64,000 bases of DNA from contig JADWOT020000004.1 in assembly GCA_036345935.2 (NCBI GenBank), positions 14,399,467-14,463,466 of the forward strand. The letters are read 5' to 3'. Position 1 is the first letter of the stretch. Every line of letters starts with the position of its first letter. The notes beneath the pieces are model-generated. The model saw only the letters and a program-made list of their open reading frames with translations. It was not told the DNA's origin and did not search any database. Positions 36,000 through 48,400 of this stretch are shown one piece after another. A program made the position numbers and the translations under genes. This DNA is from Taenia hydatigena (Eukaryota; Platyhelminthes; Cestoda; Cyclophyllidea; Taeniidae).

Positions 36000-37290
36000 C
36001 ATTATGCCAATGTCTTGCTAAAAGGCGGACAGGGTGGACAGGCGTGGACAGGGCAGTGCGCGTTGATGTGACAGTGAGGTGGTGCCTCGAGAAGCCGCAC
36101 GCCTCAATGGCACAGCACCAATACTAACAACTCTTCGTGTGGACGAGGTGAGTGACTTTGAGGACAGTGGAAGAAGGCGCTGTTTTACTGGCCTACACAG
36201 TGCCTAACACACACCCACTCCTCACACCATCCACGAAGTAGGCGGACATTGTACTCTTCCCCAGTTGTGTGACAGCATGGTCCCGCTGTGTAGAGGACGA
36301 TGTCGTAGACCGCATCTCAACTGCCCCTCCACGTGGCATTGTCCACGCCAATTTTCTGTCCATAGATCGGTTAAGCACAAGAGTATTCTAGCCTGCGTGT
36401 GTGTGGTTGTTTAAGAGGATGGAAAGGAAGCCTCAATCTCCAACCCACATGTAGCGATGAGAATGTGAAATGTCAGCATTGGGCATTATTTTGATTAGCG
36501 AGTCTAGCCACATTTGCCGCAGCGTGCATTGCATGCTGAGCCACTTGCGTGCACTCACATCACAACTACAGGGAAATCGCTCTCCTCAGCAACGCAAATC
36601 GCAGAGATGCAGAACTTCGAAAACGTGGTGGAGTGGTGGGCTGCGCGTGCTGATGTGCAGGGCCGCCAATGCAGTGAGGAGCATTGCTGATTTGTCAAAG
36701 GAAAGCTAATGGGAGCAGCTCTCACGACACATCACATTGGCATGCATGCATTGCATTGCCGTCTCCACGCGTTTCAACGTGTTGTGGGGCAATAAATTTG
36801 CTTTTCCTGTCCTCCTTCTCGTGACTTGGTTAATGCAAGTTGACTCAGCACAACTGCCTCAATTGAGGCCGCTAAACGACAGTGACGGAAGCGTTCTCAG
36901 CCCCTGCATGCGTTGTCGGTGGTGCAAACAACTACTGTCGTGACAAACATAAGACCGCTACCAATCCAGATCACCTAAATGCTGCATAACTTGGCCAAGA
37001 ATATCTACGCTTCATCTTCATTAAGCACTCTACACCACACAATAAACTTTTACAATAACACGTCTAGTTGTGGCACGAAAGATGAATAGACTTGCTTGAA
37101 TAGACATTACAAATAGGATTGCAGCCCTGGGCATCGAGAGATAAGAGCAGACTCAAATCGCCACACCTTGTTCATCACTACCCTAGCACACCTTACATAG
37201 GCTACCAAAACTGCTAGATTGTATGCTGAGTAACTTCTGAGAAAGAAAAGACTTTTATCTTGCGAGATTTACACCTCACGATCTCTTTGA
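36000..37290. other. No gene recognised
   Basis: Short frames only, none with a domain. The stretch is somewhat richer in GC than the window average and has several GTG- and CAC-rich patches. Confidence 0.4.
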
Positions 37291-37299
37291 TTGCCACGA

Positions 37300-37716
37300 T
37301 TCTGTGCCTACCCTATAGATTGGGCGAAGAAAAGTAAGAAAAATGTTGGCCTTACTGGCCATGCAAGCAAGACAGTAAGGTCGAGGATGGTGAAGGTGAT
37401 GGCCTGGGCAGCAAGTTATGCACCACCGCCTACAGCAGCAATGAGGTCACACCGCAAAGCACCGAGACCGGACTCGGCTCTACCCGCTGCGTCCTCGTTG
37501 TACACAATGAGATGAGTGTCAAAGGAGAACTTCATGACTTGCCTCACTACCATAGCTCGGCGATTCCTGTCTATGCCAGCCTCTACGTTGACCAGTGCTT
37601 GCACTGGATAACTGACAAATGATTTAGCCTTCCAAATGATTACCATGTTCGCAGCATGCACGACTAACTTTGGTGCATTGCAGACTGTGGAAAACAATGT
37701 GCTTAGTCGAGTCATT
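37300..37716 (-). other. Unrecognised coding-like island
   Basis: On the minus strand a 99-codon frame (37715-37416) ends at a TAA, but the same frame stays open beyond it for about 35 hydrophobic codons. A 30-base GTAGGC...CCCAG segment containing the TAA could be read as a very small intron that keeps the frame, with a GTAAGG donor following the second part. The residue mix looks protein-like (VVRQVMKFSFDTHLIVYNED), but I recognise no family. The plus strand is also open for long stretches here, so strand and reality are uncertain. A transposon remnant read on either strand is possible. Confidence 0.25.
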
Positions 37717-37719
37717 CAA

Positions 37720-40700
37720 CTCTTGATGACAAGTTGGAACAACTTCAAGATGCTGAGAAGGGACGGCTTCTACATTTTTTGAAGGAATACCGAGGCTAGC
37801 TCAGGACTATGAATACGCAGTCCACTGACTGCGTCCTCGTTCACCGCGGGTATCTGCTCCTGTATTTTCAATCTCCCACGTTTTCAACGTATCATCACTG
37901 AGAAAGCGAAGCATGAAATGATATGATGGAGTGCTTTTTTCATCAAAACACATTGTTTTACTGTTTTATTGCCGAATTTGGGAGACCAGACACATTCATT
38001 GCAATTGACCTGCTTGCAAGGTACATGCATGGTTTGGTGTGGATGGACGATTGAAAGAGTGAGGAATATAAAAGCAGAATTAGATAATATACAATGGAAG
38101 GTATCCTTCCTTAAAGATCCATCGGGTCTAGAAAAGGCTATATCTGCACAAAGAATATTTACGGTCGACTTACAAGGGAACTGGCAGGGCGTCTGATCCC
38201 ATTCGGAGGCGATGCCATCGAAGCAAGGCACCAGGTTTCAGACCTTTCACCCGCCTAATCAACAGGAATAGTCAAATGCGTGCATACTTACAAATTAGTA
38301 CTCCTCTACTCCTGAAGTCTTGCATCTAACTTGGCATTGGTTTGCAATGCTGGATCTGACATTTCAAAGGTGGCAGAACATCGAAAGACAAATATAAATG
38401 AAGTGGTTCTCAAAAGTGTTCTTAGGTTGCAAAACAATAAGCCTATAAAGCATTCACAATGACATTTTAAAAGAAAAATATGTCGTTTAAAAGAAGGCGA
38501 ATAGACAGTGCTTCTGATGCTCCTTCCTCTATCTCTGAGTGTCCACAGGCGAGGTACAAAGACTCAAAGCGTGCAGTGTTAATATGAAATTGCAATAACG
38601 GCCACGCATTTGTGCGGAGGCAAGAAATTGTCCCTCCTGACTTGACACGATGGTGATGCGTAAACTGTGAGATTGGTCTAATTTATAAGATAACTGGTCG
38701 TAGATGCCACTTTGTCTGTGCTTTCGAGAGGTCTCTTCATGAAACAGTGTATGTTTGGTTGGCAGTGGGAACTACCAAAATTAATAGGAATGATCCAGAC
38801 TCCTGGTACCTACTGACTGGGCTCTTGCTATAAAAATTGAGCAGCCAAAAATACCTCATCTCTTTGGTTTCTCTGGTCTAACAAGGGACTGTGTAAGCAG
38901 GGTTGGAAGAGATTTCGCGATTAAAACACACGCCTCTCTGAATGTTTTTTGTATTGTACATGAATGACCATCTATTAATGTGCCTCAAACCCATACAAAT
39001 GATCTTTTGAGAGTCCAAACGCAGGGTGAATAAAGTGACTTTATGATGGAAAACGAATTCACAACGATTTCTCCGCTGAGACCTTATACCCTCCTGTACG
39101 GCAGTGGTCTTGCAATGTTTAGACAAAAGTATCAGTAGCCGAGGTCATCTCCCGTCTTGAGCTGCCTTGGACTGTTAAGGCTGCTTTAGATAAAGTTGTA
39201 TTAAGGCGGATTCGATGGCTTCCGAAACGGTAATAACCCGACAGTTTGCTTGTATCCTCTGAACTCTGTGCTACTACACCATACTACTATGCCACATTGT
39301 GCTATGCTGTAGTATACTGATTAAGGCAGTTCCCAAAGTCAGTGTCTTGCGTAAACCTGGAAATGAGAGAAGGTTACCTCACGTGTTTCCATAAAGTGCA
39401 AATTCGATCACTTCCTTAAAGGCATTATTAACTTCTTTAGCGACATTTTACAGGAAAATTCACTAGGCGAATCCTGTGGTACTCATTCATTAAGACTCCT
39501 GCAAAAACGATTTCCTTCTACGCTCTAATTCCTTAACCTAAAAGATTCGATTGCTCTCATACTGTTTGAGGACCTACTGTTGTTGCGGCCATCCACGCAA
39601 ATAAAAACAGCACATTATAACCTTCTCAAAGTCACCGTTAAAATGTATAATATCTTGCCAACTTTAACTTCTAAACGTCTAAAAGGCTTGCCATCCTTTG
39701 CTTGCATGCATCAGAAGTACAATGGTGGAGTCTAGGTATTCGTCAAACAAAAACGAGTACTTCAGCAGCGGTGCGCCTCGAGCCTTCCATGAAATCGAAA
39801 CGAGTCACGAGAGTAAGGTAGAAGACGTTATCAAGGCGGCTCGCGGACCATGTCAGCACGCAGTAGTTTAATGACGGAAACTCTGGTGCCCGTGGAATCA
39901 AGGCACAAAAAGAGACAAACAGTCTACTTGATACAATTGCCATCCAGGTTGCACGTAGAGAAGTAACGAGGCACACAAGTCTGAACTGATCTGTTTGGTG
40001 GTATAATTGGCGATAAGTTTAGCCATCGCGGAGGTGGTTCGTTGTTGACCACAAAAAAAATGAATAAATTTAAATTATACCAACATTCCATGTGCTGACG
40101 AGAAGAATGCTGATCCCTCGCCGATTAACACAAGTCATTAACTCACATCAACCGCATTTTACTTAGAGTCTGAATTTTGAGGTTCAAGTGTGGCAAATAC
40201 ATCGCAGCACTCAAAAAAGGAACAATGCAATATTTAGCTGGCAACCACTATTTTGTGAAAGACGGTACCTAACTTGCTGCATTACAAGGCAAGATTTGCA
40301 TGACCAAAGGTGACACAGCGTCACATGGTAAGTGTGAATAGAGCGGGTTTGAAGGATGCTACACCTTCAAAGCATGCGCAACGTTGTCACGAGCCAACGA
40401 TACGGCGCTTAGTGGAAGAAGCTTAGGCGACACTTCTGGTGTTTTCCTTCCATCTCTGGACTGATATCATTGAAGTTTAAGCAAGGAGGAGAAAGGCGCC
40501 AAGTACGGTGGCAGTGTGGAATGCTGCAGTTGATCAAAGCTGTAGTGGGAGCCAAATCCCATCTTTTTAGCCTCGGGGTCAGTGGCCACTAATCATCCGT
40601 GGTTTCGGTCAAATACTCTGCCTGCAAGCGGCACTTGAAATCGACTCCAATCAAGCCCTTAACATTGGAATTATAGAATTAGAATTCAATTACCATTGAA

Positions 40701-42930
40701 AAGTCATAATTCGGATTTTTGCGAGCACGTAAGGCCTCTCCTGTGTACTTCCCCTGGGTGGGCTGCACCAGTAGCCCTCCAGTCTTCTCCTACGTCGGTT
40801 TAGCGGTTGCAATTCTAAGACTTATAAGCACTGTTCGGTTAGCTATATAGGCATCAGGTAGTGACAAATGGCACGATGCTGTCAAATCACACTGTCATAT
40901 TTTGACACCGGTAGGCAGTAAGCAGACTGCGATGTATCACTTATCAATGGATTGAACGGCTACAAAGGACAATGAATTCTTTCAAATGCTTTGAAATCGA
41001 TTTGGCATCAGAGACTTAGGATTTGAGCTAGAAAAGTGCGGAGTTGTGCATCATGTCTAATTAACAGGTTCCAAAATGACTTTAACAAGACTTTTCAAGT
41101 GCCGAGTTCTGAGAACGTGGAAACTGTTGGATTATTACTGCGTCGGGTGTTGTTGTATCCGGGTTAATGCGATAGCATCCTAAGTAGCTTTGCGATGCAT
41201 GGCAACCCAGGAAAGGAGATGGCAAGAGGCACTGATATCAGTACTAGGGCACTGCAAAGCCATGCTGTTGTAGGGAGGGCAGAAAGAGCTTTAGAGCCTG
41301 AATATTGATTGAGAATATGTCACAAAGAATGCAGTATCTCGTAAGTTGTCTTAGTTTGTCCTGTGTTTGAAAAAATTGGAGATAAAACTCATTGACGGAC
41401 ACTAGAACTCCTGAATATTCTAGCTATGAGTCCTCATCTAATCGCCTTTATGCAGTATCGCCTTAAACCAAGCCTTGGTGTAATAAAGTCAACTAGAGAA
41501 AACAAATCAAGGACCATTCTTATTGCGTTTGTCTGCCCACGCTACTCGTCAACCGTACACTATTTCATGAGGAAATCTCGTAAAAACACAAACAAAATGA
41601 TGAGAACCGAATGGGAGTTGGTGCGCGCGGGCAGCTCGGCATTATCAAACATGCGACCTGTTAACCGACGGGCTTAACTTTAGGGTTAGAATAAGTGACC
41701 GCATGTTTACTGTCACAGAGATTTGGCGTGGGTAACAGCGCCCTGCCATTTACTTTTGTCTAATAAATATTAGGTCTTAACGGTGATGGGACCAAGACCA
41801 TGTGATTCATTCTCTCCACCTTTACCACTCGGGTTCTCAGCCTTCAACCCAACAATTTTTAAACCACTTCTGAGTTCTCAGCTTGTACGGGCAGATTTAG
41901 ACTCCAAACTCTACACTCTTATCCGCTCTCGGCACTTTGAGCTGTTCTGACGCACGCAATATCTACTCGCGCGTGGATAGATTATGGGGTAAAGAGCAAC
42001 TGCAAAGTATTTGGTAGGCCTAAATAATGAGAAGTGCTTTTTCCTTCATAATAATGCAGAGCAATTTATGCAGCGCATCTGCGGAGTCTTCGGAGTAAAC
42101 TTGCTGTTCATGTCCTCACGGTAAGTTAACATCCCTCTTAGGCAGCTTTGGTTCACTAACCCAGATCCCTTTCACTAGCACCGGGTACATATCCAGTCCG
42201 CGTTCAACGACAACCACTTTATGCCGTCGAAAGACGTTGACAATATACCAACCTCATCCTTTTGATACAGTCTTATGAGCGGGTCTGAACCTACTGAGTT
42301 TGGCAGTCCCAAACTTTTGCACCAGGCGTGGAACTGTGCTTTTTGTTGACATGGAAATCGCATTCGTAGTGTCACTCAAAATGCTTCCTCTCGTGTTAAA
42401 AGGCCATAATAGTCCATGAGCCGTTGAAAAACCACTAGCAACAGTGAGAATGATAAGTCAAAAGGAATGAGTAAATGTTCACACCACCATCAAGGAGTTA
42501 TCTCGAGGAAAATTTTGCCGTTTGCAATAATTCTGCCATTTGCAGCATTTCTGCCGTTTCTCTTATTGTTTTCTCCTTTTTGATAGTCGCATAATTATTA
42601 CGGTTATTTTGTCAGTAGCGATAACTTCAGGATCAGTGATATGGACGCGAGTTTGGGAGTGTTCGCCTTGGATTTTTCCACTTTACGCTAATCCAAGCTA
42701 TTCACTAAGTGGAATCTGCATCAACAGCGCAGCTGATTAAGGCCAAAAAGCAAAGAAAAAACACTGTTTGGAGTGTCAAGAAACTTAATTACCAACCCTA
42801 CTACTGTGACTGATAGCCATCTTTTTCTCTTCTAAAATTTTTCAAAGGTTAAGTGTACACCAGAATAGCAAGTCGTATTTAATGTAAGCCTTCCGGTGTA
42901 CTTAAAAGTGGCTTCTTTAACATAAAATGC
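37720..42930. other. Gene-poor spacer
   Basis: No gene recognised. A 75-codon plus-strand frame at 37969-38196 has a protein-like second half (charged, ending Gly-Asn-Trp-Gln-Gly-Val) and lies opposite a 115-codon minus-strand frame; neither shows a known domain. A short plus-strand open frame after a TCTAG at 39734 is likewise unassigned. No tandem repeats or RNA genes were noted. Confidence 0.4.
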
Positions 42931-42940
42931 TTTGTTGCAG

Positions 42941-43105
42941 GTAACCAAGGGACATGCGAAGAGCCCTGCTGATAGGAAGATTGGCCGATGCTGTGTGTCT
43001 GTGGGCAGTAGCACATCCGCTTTTACCGTTAATGGCCTCTTACGGGGAATCACAATAGGCATCACAGGCTTTACTGTCCATTGTGCTTCTCTCGAGCGCT
43101 CTATC
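42941..43105 (+). pseudogene. FN3-like exon, most upstream piece
   Basis: This segment lies between a good acceptor (TTTGTTGCAG) and a GTAAGC donor. It is 165 bases and keeps one open frame of 55 codons in phase 0-0. Its second half reads STSAFTVNGLLRG, like the E-F strand and turn of a fibronectin type III domain (T-x-F-T-V-x-G-L-x-x-G). The expected Tyr-x-Phe-Arg-Val that should follow is degraded to Ile-x-Ile-Thr-Gly. It lies about 1.1 kb upstream of the clearer FN3 exon and on the same strand, so it may be an earlier repeat of the same protein. Confidence 0.4.
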
Positions 43106-44177
43106 GTAAGCACCGCCAGCAATTCCTTGTGCGTTGCTTTAGTAACCAGCCGGCAGTATGCACCAAATTCTGTAGGGTAGAGATGCTATGAAAGCTTGAT
43201 TTAGAGGAGATTGTTCTCTCTTAGCCCTCCTTGTAAAGCAAATATCTGGGTAGTTAAGTGTTGTAAGGAAGCACGATTCAAAAGCTTATAGTGTTTCCGG
43301 GTTGTTGTTAACAAAAGCTCATCTCTGGATGAATAAATCATCTAGGTAGGCATAAAATGAAACTTGCACATTCGTGTTTGTGTTAGCTGTTGGTTGAATG
43401 CGTGCGGTGAAGTAAGCGCTATATCCTGAGTCACTCATTCGTCAGACAGAACAATTTTGGTAGGGACTGTAGGAACTGACAACCTCATAATCAAGTAAAT
43501 GTATTTCGCATTCTCCGTCGTGCGGTTTCGGCCAGGGTCACAGAGATGGCCGGATCGCTCTAGCTACGTAGGCTAGCCTTGGGCTATGCCAGCAGTAGCA
43601 CATCAACTTGCCACGTAAACGGTTATTTACTCAACATATGGAGCACTTCTTTTTGACCCAGATGTCAATATGGCACGCAAAAGTGGATGCAGTGAAGACA
43701 GAACTCAGGTCACCGTACACCATAGAGAGTACAAAAGGGAGAGAGTTCAACGCAATCAATCACAGACACAAGGTACACAGACGGATTTTCACACCGGGCG
43801 TCCACATGTGGACTGAATGTTTTGCAAAGTGAAAGGCTTGTTGTGGCAAGGGCCAAGACCATTATGTGGGTCGCATCACCAGGTTTGGCATAGCATGTTG
43901 CAATATAATGCGAGCTGAATGAAAAAGTGACATAATAGGAAATTGAGTTAGAATAAGGCCATTTACACAGCTTGAAACGAGTGTCTGCCCCCGTTCAAAG
44001 TGCATTGCTGCCCTTGTTTAATAAACAAACTTAATCATCGTCTGGTAAGAGCAACCTGCCAAATGGATGTGGAGAGTTCAACATTGATTATGGCACCTCT
44101 CTTGTTACCAAACAACGTTTAAACAGATTTGCACACTTTGAATCACCCCACATTAACGCCTCTCTAGTCTTACCTAG

Positions 44178-44511
44178 GCTAGCTCAAATGCAGGCGCAAC
44201 TACTTAAGAGCAAATCAAGTATCCGCTTGGATCGCCTCAGTCCAGGCGCAACTTTCCGCCTCCGTGTGACAACAAATGAGTGTCAGAATGACTAGTACTG
44301 TAGGACCTTTACAACTTCTCAAGAGACTTTCCAAGAGGCGTCCTTCTGTTTAGTGGAAGCGTATATTGAGAGGGTTAATGAAGATTGGATCCAATTAAGC
44401 TGGCCACCTCCAAGAATTAGAAGACCTGCCACGCTACCGATTGGCTATGTCATCTCCGCCCGTAGAGGTGAACCTTGCTGGGAAAGGGAAGTACTCCTGT
44501 CTGCAACATGG
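44178..44511 (+). pseudogene. FN3-like double-domain exon with in-frame stop
   Basis: A pyrimidine-rich acceptor ending at 44177 and a perfect GTAAGT donor at 44512 bound this exon. In one frame it encodes the end of one FN3 domain (IRLDRLSPGATFRLRVTTNE, codons 44221-44280), a linker, and the start of the next (VNEDWIQLSWPPP then LPIGYVISARRGE and CWEREV). Key FN3 residues are present: Leu-x-Pro-Gly before the F strand, Val in the F strand, Trp in B-strand LSW, and Tyr-Val in the C strand. A TAG at 44293-44295 interrupts the linker. Proteins built this way include titin/twitchin-type muscle giants, cell-adhesion receptors and receptor phosphatases; I cannot choose among them. Removing the stop as a cryptic intron does not restore the frame with the GT and AG sites I can see. 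Confidence 0.65.
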
Positions 44512-44627
44512 GTAAGTGCTTGGTGAGTAGCCAGTAGTACAATTAGCTTGTCAGTCACTTCACATAAAGGCAGGACCAGTAACCTCTGCCTATTGCCAAT
44601 TTTGTTCATGATTACCTTCATTAGACA

Positions 44628-44700
44628 ATCGGCTAAGCGCCTGGCATCGGTGACGGACAACTTGATGGGTATTGGTTCGATTCCCTAGGCTCGCAATGGC
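44628..44700 (+). mobile_element. tRNA-derived SINE-like segment in intron
   Basis: GGTTCGATTCC at 44674-44684 is an exact match to the RNA polymerase III B-box consensus. About 45 bases before it, GGCTAAGCGCC resembles an A-box region, a spacing usual for tRNAs and tRNA-derived SINEs. The T-stem does not pair well and no acceptor stem can be drawn, so it is not a tRNA gene. It lies in the sense orientation inside the intron between two FN3-like exons and ends against the acceptor of the second. Its length and ends are undetermined. Confidence 0.35.
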
Positions 44701-44754
44701 AAACTTGGATTTGGAGCTGCAGTCGCGCTGATGTGGATGAGCAGGGCCTTCTAG
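44689..44754 (+). pseudogene. FN3-like exon (66 bases)
   Basis: A short segment between a CCCTAG acceptor and a GTATGT donor. The frame that continues an FN3 C'-E region reads SQWQTWIWSCSRADVDEQGL. That frame needs one base carried over from the previous exon, which however ends exactly on a codon. The phase-0 frame, which splicing would use, reaches a TAG at the last codon. The mismatch suggests a one-base loss nearby or a missing exon. Confidence 0.4.
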
Positions 44755-44791
44755 GTATGTTCATTGATACCATGACATATCCCCAACACAG

Positions 44792-44885
44792 TACATCTAT
44801 TACTTTGACATCACACCAATCTTTCACCCAGATGTGAACCTTCTTGCTGAGAGTACAAGCATCGAAGCCAGAAGGGTCTCACATA
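44792..44885 (+). pseudogene. FN3-like exon (94 bases)
   Basis: Bounded by an ACACAG acceptor and a GTAAGT donor. Only one frame is open, in phase 0 at the start and phase 1 at the end. It reads YYFDITPIFHPDVNLLAEST and then SIEARRV, which could continue an FN3 domain (Y-x-F-D-I in the F strand). Joining to the 66-base segment upstream gives a stop, so the phases do not fit. The good codon texture and splice sites make it likely that this was once a real exon. Confidence 0.45.
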
Positions 44886-45366
44886 GTAAGTGATGCCTGT
44901 TTTTTGTTAGTGGAGTTAGATGCTATGTGCTAAATGGTTGCTTGCCAAATCGTTCATATAAATTGGCGATCCAATTTGGGCGATTAGATGCCAAATCACT
45001 AAGATTTATCAACCTAGAGTGCCTGATGAAGGCTAGAGGATAAGAAACTCTTAAGCGGTGACTTTAAACAACCATTTTGGAGAGGCTGCAAAGATAGGTG
45101 CGATTAAAAGCCTTTACAATATTCTTTTGAGCAGCAAGGGTAATATTGGAAGTAGAAGCGATATTAGGCATGGATAGAGGGTAATATATAGAGCATCACG
45201 AATTCTGAGATCAGAGATTACCCGATTTATTGCAAAGGCAGTTTAAGTCGTATTCTCCTACTTCATATGCATTTCCTGCCCCCGTGTGTTTCGAATTTAC
45301 TTATGGAAGACAGTTGCGCCGATGCAACAAAACAAGGCGGACTAAGTTGCTCTTGTTTCACTTCAG

Positions 45367-45475
45367 GCGCCCATTTTCAACAACGGAGCCAACGAGGAAC
45401 TTTTTCAAGAATCCATTGACAGCATCAGCTACCCAATCAAGGTTCCTTTAACTGAGTGCCGTTTTCCGACTGAAA
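45367..45475 (+). pseudogene. Exon-like segment of the FN3-type locus
   Basis: This has the clearest splice acceptor in the window (TTGCTCTTGTTTCACTTCAG) and a GTAAGC donor. The phase-0 frame is open throughout (109 bases) and reads APIFNNGANEELFQESIDSI followed by SYPIKVPLTECRFPTE. I do not recognise the family. The position and strand suggest the same gene as the FN3-like exons. The 94-base exon upstream would deliver it in phase 1, where a TGA appears, so either a small exon between them is missed or the frame is broken. A second frame is also open for 27 codons. Confidence 0.45.
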
Positions 45476-45479
45476 GTAA

Positions 45480-48400
45480 GCCATATTTACTCCAGTCTGT
45501 CCTTCCAAAAGGTACTAGGGATTCTAATCCATAAGCATAAGTACTTGAACTATAAGGTGTTGCATAAGGACGAAGCATTCTGTCCCTGTGGGTTTCACGG
45601 CATGCCTCCTAAACTAGCCAATCAGCTTACGACTCACAACCAGTCTTCATCTCGAACTCGAATGTGTTAGCACAGTTAATTCGATATATTTATTTTTACT
45701 TAGTAATTAAATATAAATCTGATTTGCGAATTGCTCTCAAGCGTCACTCCAATCTTAGTATGAGCACTCCATTTTAACTTGAGTGGTTAATAGGCGAATG
45801 GCGACGACCCAACTTCTAAGTTGAAATGCATTTCCAGCATCTCAAAACGGCAAATTTAAATTGTGGTGCTAAGACTGAGACGTCATCGCCATAAAAAATT
45901 AATGCATTCCTTTTCAAGACAGAGAGCTTTCACATGGTGTGTATTAGCAGGCGCAAAACGAATTTCGATTGTCAATTTAAAAAAACGGGTTAACCACGAA
46001 GGTAAGCACATTAAAAAGTGAGAAAGGTAGTGGCCATAAAAGTAAAATATGCTTTTACTCATGCGATTACTGTTTAAAGCTCTCCTTTCGTTTAACGATT
46101 TAAAAATCTCACCCATCCCAAATTTATAGTAAAGTTGCGACCCCCAATCGAGGCGGTCACTCTGACGTCGAATTTGGTCTACATCGATGTAGTTTAACTT
46201 AATGTTAAGGAGCCAGATCGACTGGCTTTCATTGTCTGCATCCGTCAGACTTCGTACGCCAGTGAATGCAAAGTGCATCCTTTCTAGTATGAGGACGTCA
46301 GTTCCTGCAGTCTCTACTAAAAAGTTCTGTCTGGCGGCTGAGTAATTAAGCAACAGTGCTCACTTCACCACACGCATTCAACCGACAACCAACACCAATA
46401 CGAATCTGCAAGTCTCCTTCTATGCTTACCATGTCGATGCGTTCACAGGGGGGGATGCCATTGCTATCCTAGCAACCCAAAAGCACTGTAAGTTCGCGGA
46501 TTGGATATACCAACAACACCTACAATTTGTGAAGCAGACGCTTACTTTGCAATGCTATTTTATTAAATCTTTCCATCATTACCTATGCCCTTACTTAAAG
46601 AGAATGAGTGGCATAATACAGGGTCCACTGCTTTAATCATTCCTTCCTTCTCTGGACTGCAGTAATAAGTGCATATGGTCGGCTGATTACAAGAGCGACA
46701 CGCACAAAAGTGCTCTTGGTGCACACAATCTAATAAATTCTAGCTAGCTAAAATCTAGCCAATAAACTCTCCTTGCAAAAATGGATGTTTAGAATGGAAT
46801 AGATCTCGAGTACTTGAATGGTCGCTGGATAGATATGCCAATCAATACGTCCCAATCCCCAGAGTTAAGTCCACTGCGGCACAATGTGTGTCTGTGTTGA
46901 CTAAGGCAGAGTCCGCGTAGTTGTAGGATGAGCCAGAGTGTAGGACCTCTGCAGTGCCTTGACATCTGAATACCTTGTGTTTTCTGGCAATTAGTTCCTT
47001 GAAACGAGTGTGGGCAAGGTGTTAATGCTACCTTAGATGCAGACTTAAGAGAAACCCAAATATTGCAGAATTGCTTACACACCTCGAGGAGCGAACTGTA
47101 AACTCCTTGCTTAAATAGGACTACAATAGATTCAGCATGGTAGTACAATGAACAAAAAACCGGTTTAAGAGACGATATTTTTTGTTGCATGCTATTGTCA
47201 AACTAAGCATGGATTTAGATGGTAGACCACTTTGACGAAGTGACTGACAATTCTCCTTGTGGACCTCTATCATGTGTCATAGCTACCACGAAAACATAAG
47301 AAACGGTTCACACATGCGCCCGGGCCTACAACTATAGACAGTCTCAAAACACTCCACTCCTTTCTTTCGTTAAAATTCAGACCATGATGTATTTCAAGCT
47401 TGAGATCATGCACACTCAACTGATCACATAACGTCCTAGCCTAGTCCGACGCACATTATGATCTCGTGTCTAGCAGTCGAGCGATTTCCTATTCTCCCAC
47501 CGCTGATTTTATTCGCTGAATCCCAAAGATGCCTGGTTGAAATAATGCAAGCTTTCGTTCGACAGACTGGGATTTGACACTCGAGTCAAACCTATTTTAT
47601 ACTGACTCGTCTCCTCAAGCCAACATTATTCATCCTATTTACTGCCATGCACCAACACACCACTGGCTGTCATGCCAATTTTTTGTCGCAGGGTACGTTG
47701 AATCCATTCCGTTAGTCAATCATTTTCACAGTCGCAACCATGATGGCTATATGCAGCCATCGACCAAACCATCTCTCAAAACGACTGTACTTGAAGCCTG
47801 TACTGTTACCTAATAAATTTTCAGCATTTCATGAACCCTCCTGATGGTGCTATTCCAACCACTATCTGCTTCACGTGGCGGTCATTTCGTTTGGTTCCAT
47901 ATTTAGTGCAGCATAAATGAACCCCAACTTGATCGTTTCGAATCGCAGTCAAGACCGTATTTGGGTGCCAATCAAAACCTATTTGTAGTCACATTCAAAC
48001 TCGAATTGTTTGCCACATTGTACTTCAAACCTCCAGCCACATAGCCTTGCAGTACGGTTAGCTGTTGCCAAAAAGAAAGGAGGGGTATTAGTGAATGAAT
48101 TGAGCTGGTTGTTAATGCGGGATTTTCCGGAATATCGTCTCACGTGAATGAAGATAAATTGGGTGGGCGAATGAGTGAGTGAAAAAAGAGTAAGCAGGAT
48201 CATTTTGCTCTTCTCAAAGTTGTTGCTACCCATCACCACCTGCTTGCACTTGCCTCCTCTTTATCTGCACCGAGCTGTGGTGAGCGTTGAATTGACCTTC
48301 CTCACGACTAGTCAGCCTGGGATGCGATCATAAGCACAGTGAAACATTGCTGACACGTCATTATTTGCGACTGCATTGTGTCCTACCAAGATAGTGCATT

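Noticed and set aside
35488..36021. 177-codon plus-strand open frame
   Set aside because: Built across GTA and CACT short tandem repeats, with no domain.
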